From: Candidatus Methanofastidiosia archaeon
GTDB taxonomy: Archaea > Methanobacteriota_B > Thermococci > Methanofastidiosales > NM3
Direction of reading: 5' to 3'
Length of the DNA stretch: 6,971 nucleotides
NCBI GenBank assembly: GCA_020854925.1
Contig: JAHKLV010000189.1
Span: 1 to 6,971 of the forward strand
Shown here: piece after piece, positions 5,003-6,971 of the stretch
Layout: each line of letters begins with the position of its first letter
Position numbering within the stretch: the stretch's first letter is position 1
Translations under genes and position numbers: made by a program
The notes under the pieces: model-generated
Told to the model about the DNA's origin: nothing
The model's database searches: none
The model's input: only the letters and a program-made list of their open reading frames with translations

Positions 5003-5920
5003 ATGAAACGATTCAACGGCAAGGACTTCCTGAGCCTGCACGACTATTCGCGGGACGAACTCTACTTTCTGCTGCACACGGCGCAGCACATGAAATCACA
5101 GACGCGCGCCGGCATCTTCTCGACGGCGCTTAGGGACAAGGCGCTCGGCATGGTATTCCAGAAGCCGTCGCTACGGACACGGGTCTCATTCCAGGTAGGT
5201 ATGCATCAGCTCGGGGGTACCGCGCTCTACCTGAGCCCCGAAGAGATACAGCTTGGCAAGCGTGAGGCGGTCAAGGATGTGGCGAGGGTGCTCTCGCGCT
5301 ATGTCGACGGAATCATGGCCAGGGTGTTTTCCCACGAGGACCTGCTTGAGCTCGCCGAGCATGCGTCTGTTCCCGTTATCAACGGCTTGTCCGACCTTCT
5401 CCACCCGTGCCAGGGGCTTGCAGACTACCTTACCATCATGGAGCGATTCGGGCGCCTGAACGGTCTTACGCTCTGCTACGTCGGCGACGGGAACAACGTG
5501 TGCCACTCGCTAATGCTCGGGGCTGCCAAGTTCGGTGTTCGTATGCGTATCGCATGCCCCGATGGCTACGGGCCTGATGAGTCCATCATAACCCAGGCAG
5601 AGGGTGACGGCCTGGACCTCACGGTTACCGGCGACCCCGAAGAAGGGGTCAGGGGGGCCGACGTCATATACACCGACACATGGGTCTCCATGGGGCAGGA
5701 ATCGGACCGGGAGCGCAAGGTGCGCGCGTTTGAAGGATTCCAGGTGAACGCGGCGCTCACGCGGGCGGCTGCAGACCACCACATTGTCATGCACTGCCTC
5801 CCCGCCCACCGTGGCGAGGAGATAACGGACGAGGTCATGGACGGGCCGCACGCGGCGGTCTACGACCAGGCAGAAAACAGGCTCCATGCCCAAAAGGCGG
5901 TCATGGCGCTTCTCATGTAG
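5003..5920 (+). CDS. argF: Ornithine carbamoyltransferase (EC 2.1.3.3)
   Basis: Transfers the carbamoyl group of carbamoyl phosphate to L-ornithine to give citrulline, the sixth step of arginine biosynthesis, in the cytosol. At 305 aa it has the normal full length. Carbamoyl-phosphate site: SLRTR at 56-60 (a common variant of STRTR), Arg107, and HPCQ at 134-137. Ornithine site: DGNN at 162-165, DTWVSMG at 225-231 with the SMG loop that marks ornithine rather than aspartate specificity, and HCLPAHRG at 264-271 with the catalytic Cys. The C-terminus ends in the family's NRxHxQKA helix. Aspartate transcarbamylase lacks the SMG and HCLP motifs, so that alternative is excluded. No other arg gene is visible, so the gene appears to stand alone. 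The leader contains a long hairpin that may control expression. Confidence 0.97.
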   Translation: MKRFNGKDFLSLHDYSRDELYFLLHTAQHMKSQTRAGIFSTALRDKALGMVFQKPSLRTRVSFQVGMHQLGGTALYLSPEEIQLGKREAVKDVARVLSRYVDGIMARVFSHEDLLELAEHASVPVINGLSDLLHPCQGLADYLTIMERFGRLNGLTLCYVGDGNNVCHSLMLGAAKFGVRMRIACPDGYGPDESIITQAEGDGLDLTVTGDPEEGVRGADVIYTDTWVSMGQESDRERKVRAFEGFQVNAALTRAAADHHIVMHCLPAHRGEEITDEVMDGPHAAVYDQAENRLHAQKAVMALLM

Positions 5921-5935
5921 GAAAGGCAAGACCCC

Positions 5936-6244
5936 TCACTGGTCAAGGACAAAGGTCCATTCGGCGACCTTGGGCGATCGCTCTCCCTCCACGACCACAT
6001 GGAGTATCCAGGGTACGTACGTGCTCGAACCGATGGACGACCGCGAAAGGTCGAGCGCGCCCACCTCGAATCCGTCGAGGAAGACCGTCTGGGCGTACGG
6101 GCTTTTTTTTATCGTCCCCAGGTCGGTCCGTATGGTTATCGAGGTGCTGTCACCGTCAAAAATCGTTCGTGCCCTGTTGAGAATGAATCCGTTTACCGGA
6201 AAGGTAAGTGAGCGGATGGCATCGTATCGTTCTTTTGTTATCAT
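5936..6244 (-). CDS. Unrecognised 102-aa protein
   Basis: I do not recognise this protein. The first 30 residues (MITKERYDAIRSLTFPVNGF...) look helical then extended, and the remainder alternates short beta-type segments, such as SITIRTDLG, TVFLDGFEVGALDL and WILHVVVEG, ending WTFVLDQ. This suggests a small all-beta or alpha/beta domain, with no membrane helix, Cys pair or signal peptide. The start is well supported: GGGAGG at 6253-6258 lies 8 bases upstream, and a TATA box at 6282-6290 gives a leader of about 17 bases. The stop is only 15 bases from the argF stop in convergent orientation. The gene appears to be transcribed alone or after read-through from the minus-strand gene upstream. Confidence 0.75.
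   Translation of the reverse strand: MITKERYDAIRSLTFPVNGFILNRARTIFDGDSTSITIRTDLGTIKKSPYAQTVFLDGFEVGALDLSRSSIGSSTYVPWILHVVVEGERSPKVAEWTFVLDQ
6103..6110 (+). terminator. Possible downstream T8 terminator for argF (weak)
   Basis: A run of eight T on the plus strand lies inside the convergent 102-aa gene, about 185 bases after the argF stop. No convincing stem precedes it. No other T-tract follows argF within the short gap, so it is only a candidate end for the argF transcript. Confidence 0.15.
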
Positions 6245-6252
6245 GCAGTGTT

Positions 6253-6258
6253 CCTCCC
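6253..6258 (-). promoter_or_regulatory. Shine-Dalgarno GGGAGG of the 102-aa gene
   Basis: The minus strand reads GGGAGG with 8 bases to ATG 6244, ideal spacing, fixing the start. Confidence 0.7.
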
Positions 6259-6281
6259 AGTGTGTACCTAGGAAAAGGTCC

Positions 6282-6290
6282 TATTTATAT
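6282..6290 (-). promoter_or_regulatory. Archaeal box A of the 102-aa gene
   Basis: The minus strand reads ATATAAATA. With the usual 25-base offset transcription would start near 6260, leaving a short leader that still contains the GGGAGG site. Confidence 0.6.
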
Positions 6291-6375
6291 CTTGGGAAAT
6301 GTCTACCCCCCTCGGCATGTGCACGAAACGGGGATAGGTGCCGCAAAGGGAAACCAGCACCCCCCTTAAACGGCG

Positions 6376-6971
6376 CTAGATGGCGGTGCGGAGGCGCTCA
6401 AGGCGCCCTTCCACGTACTCGAGAATCTGGGTTGCCTGCTGCGACTCCTCCTTGGTCACCATGTCGCGCCTGACCAGATTGAAAAAGGTTTCAAGAAGCG
6501 ACTGGTACTTGGAGTACAAAGAGAAGTACTGCGACGGCGCCGCGGCGTCGACGCTTTCAGTGAAGAGGTGCAAATCCTTGACATACGCACGCCAGAAGGT
6601 GCGCATGCCAAGGTATTCCTCCTTGCGCTTTCCCTCGTCGACATGGTACTTTTCCCGTATTTCTGCCTTCATCTGCGACTTGACTTTCTCGAGCTTCTCG
6701 GTGCAGCGGTACAGGCTATTTCGTGCGGTGACCAGGGCAGCCTTGTCGAGGCGGTGCTCAAGCAATTTGAGAAGGGCCTCGAGCTGGCGGTACTCCTCAT
6801 CGAGAGCTTCCGGTTCCCTGGCCTCGGTCCCCTTCAGGAACGCCTTAACCCGTGCATTGAATCGCTCGAGCTCCTTTTCGGCCTTGTGCTCGTCGAGAAC
6901 GGCCGCAATACGGCGCTGGAGCACGTACATGCCGCTGGTGACGAAAAAAAGCCAGGGGTGGTTGGCAGGCC
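6376..6971 (-). CDS. C-terminal part of a coiled-coil-rich protein (N-terminus beyond window)
   Basis: A minus-strand frame open to the window edge; 197 residues plus a partial codon are visible before the TAG at 6376-6378. I do not recognise the family. The first visible residues (PANHPWLFFVTSGMYVL) are hydrophobic and may be part of a membrane-proximal or core segment. An internal Met at 6930 has neither Shine-Dalgarno nor box A in front of it, so I treat the gene as 5'-partial. The rest is strongly helical and charged: about 20-75 and 80-120 (counting from the window edge) are coiled-coil-prone with Leu, Lys and Glu, and an aromatic-rich middle (FWRAYVKDLHLF, YFSLYSKYQSLLETFF) lies before a final helix ending RLERLRTAI. 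The nearest downstream gene is the 102-aa orphan, which has its own promoter. Confidence 0.7.
   Translation of the reverse strand, partial: PANHPWLFFVTSGMYVLQRRIAAVLDEHKAEKELERFNARVKAFLKGTEAREPEALDEEYRQLEALLKLLEHRLDKAALVTARNSLYRCTEKLEKVKSQMKAEIREKYHVDEGKRKEEYLGMRTFWRAYVKDLHLFTESVDAAAPSQYFSLYSKYQSLLETFFNLVRRDMVTKEESQQATQILEYVEGRLERLRTAI

Noticed and set aside
6337..6361. Inverted pair GGTGC/GCACC as a terminator for the right-edge minus-strand gene
   Set aside because: The stem is only 5 bp with a 15-base loop and no T-tract follows on the minus strand.
5886..6473. A 195-codon plus-strand frame after argF
   Set aside because: It overlaps the antisense of two minus-strand genes, and crosses the TATA box and Shine-Dalgarno of the 102-aa gene. 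It is very rich in Arg, Ser and Pro.

Overview
The window reads as archaeal, probably euryarchaeal, with fairly high GC coding DNA. The main evidence is promoter architecture. Three of the predicted starts have a TATA-like box A centred about 25 bases upstream and almost no 5' leader (leaderless mRNAs), while other genes keep a GGAGG-type Shine-Dalgarno. I cannot name the lineage. The only textbook metabolic gene is argF, so assignment would need a protein search.

Layout, left to right. (1) Positions 1-1515, minus strand, running off the left edge: a secreted-domain / one-TM / cytosolic zinc-ribbon membrane protein resembling the DUF2207 group. (2) A 92-bp divergent promoter region. (3) Positions 1608-4134, plus strand: a small Rossmann-like LOG/TIGR00725-type protein, an overlapping 429-aa coiled-coil protein of unknown function, and a coiled-coil plus bactofilin-type beta-helix fusion. 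This run ends in a clear hairpin/T-tract terminator. (4) A convergent, 226-bp non-coding gap with a terminator for each strand. (5) Positions 4361-4861, minus: a 166-aa orphan. (6) A 141-bp divergent regulatory region whose plus-strand part can fold into a long hairpin just before argF. (7) Positions 5003-5920, plus: argF, ornithine carbamoyltransferase, with intact active-site motifs. (8) Positions 5936-6244, minus: a 102-aa orphan ending only 15 bp from argF. (9) Positions 6376-6971, minus, cut by the right edge: the C-terminal part of another coiled-coil-rich protein.

How the parts relate. Genes at 1608, 2068 and 3412 are co-directional and tightly spaced and look like one transcription unit, perhaps with internal promoters in AT-rich gene ends. 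The coiled-coil protein next to a coiled-coil bactofilin suggests a filament-forming or scaffold pair, which is inference from architecture only. argF belongs to arginine biosynthesis and shows no functional link to its neighbours. No tRNA, rRNA, CRISPR array, insertion sequence or integrase was seen. No gene-free stretch exceeds 300 bases.
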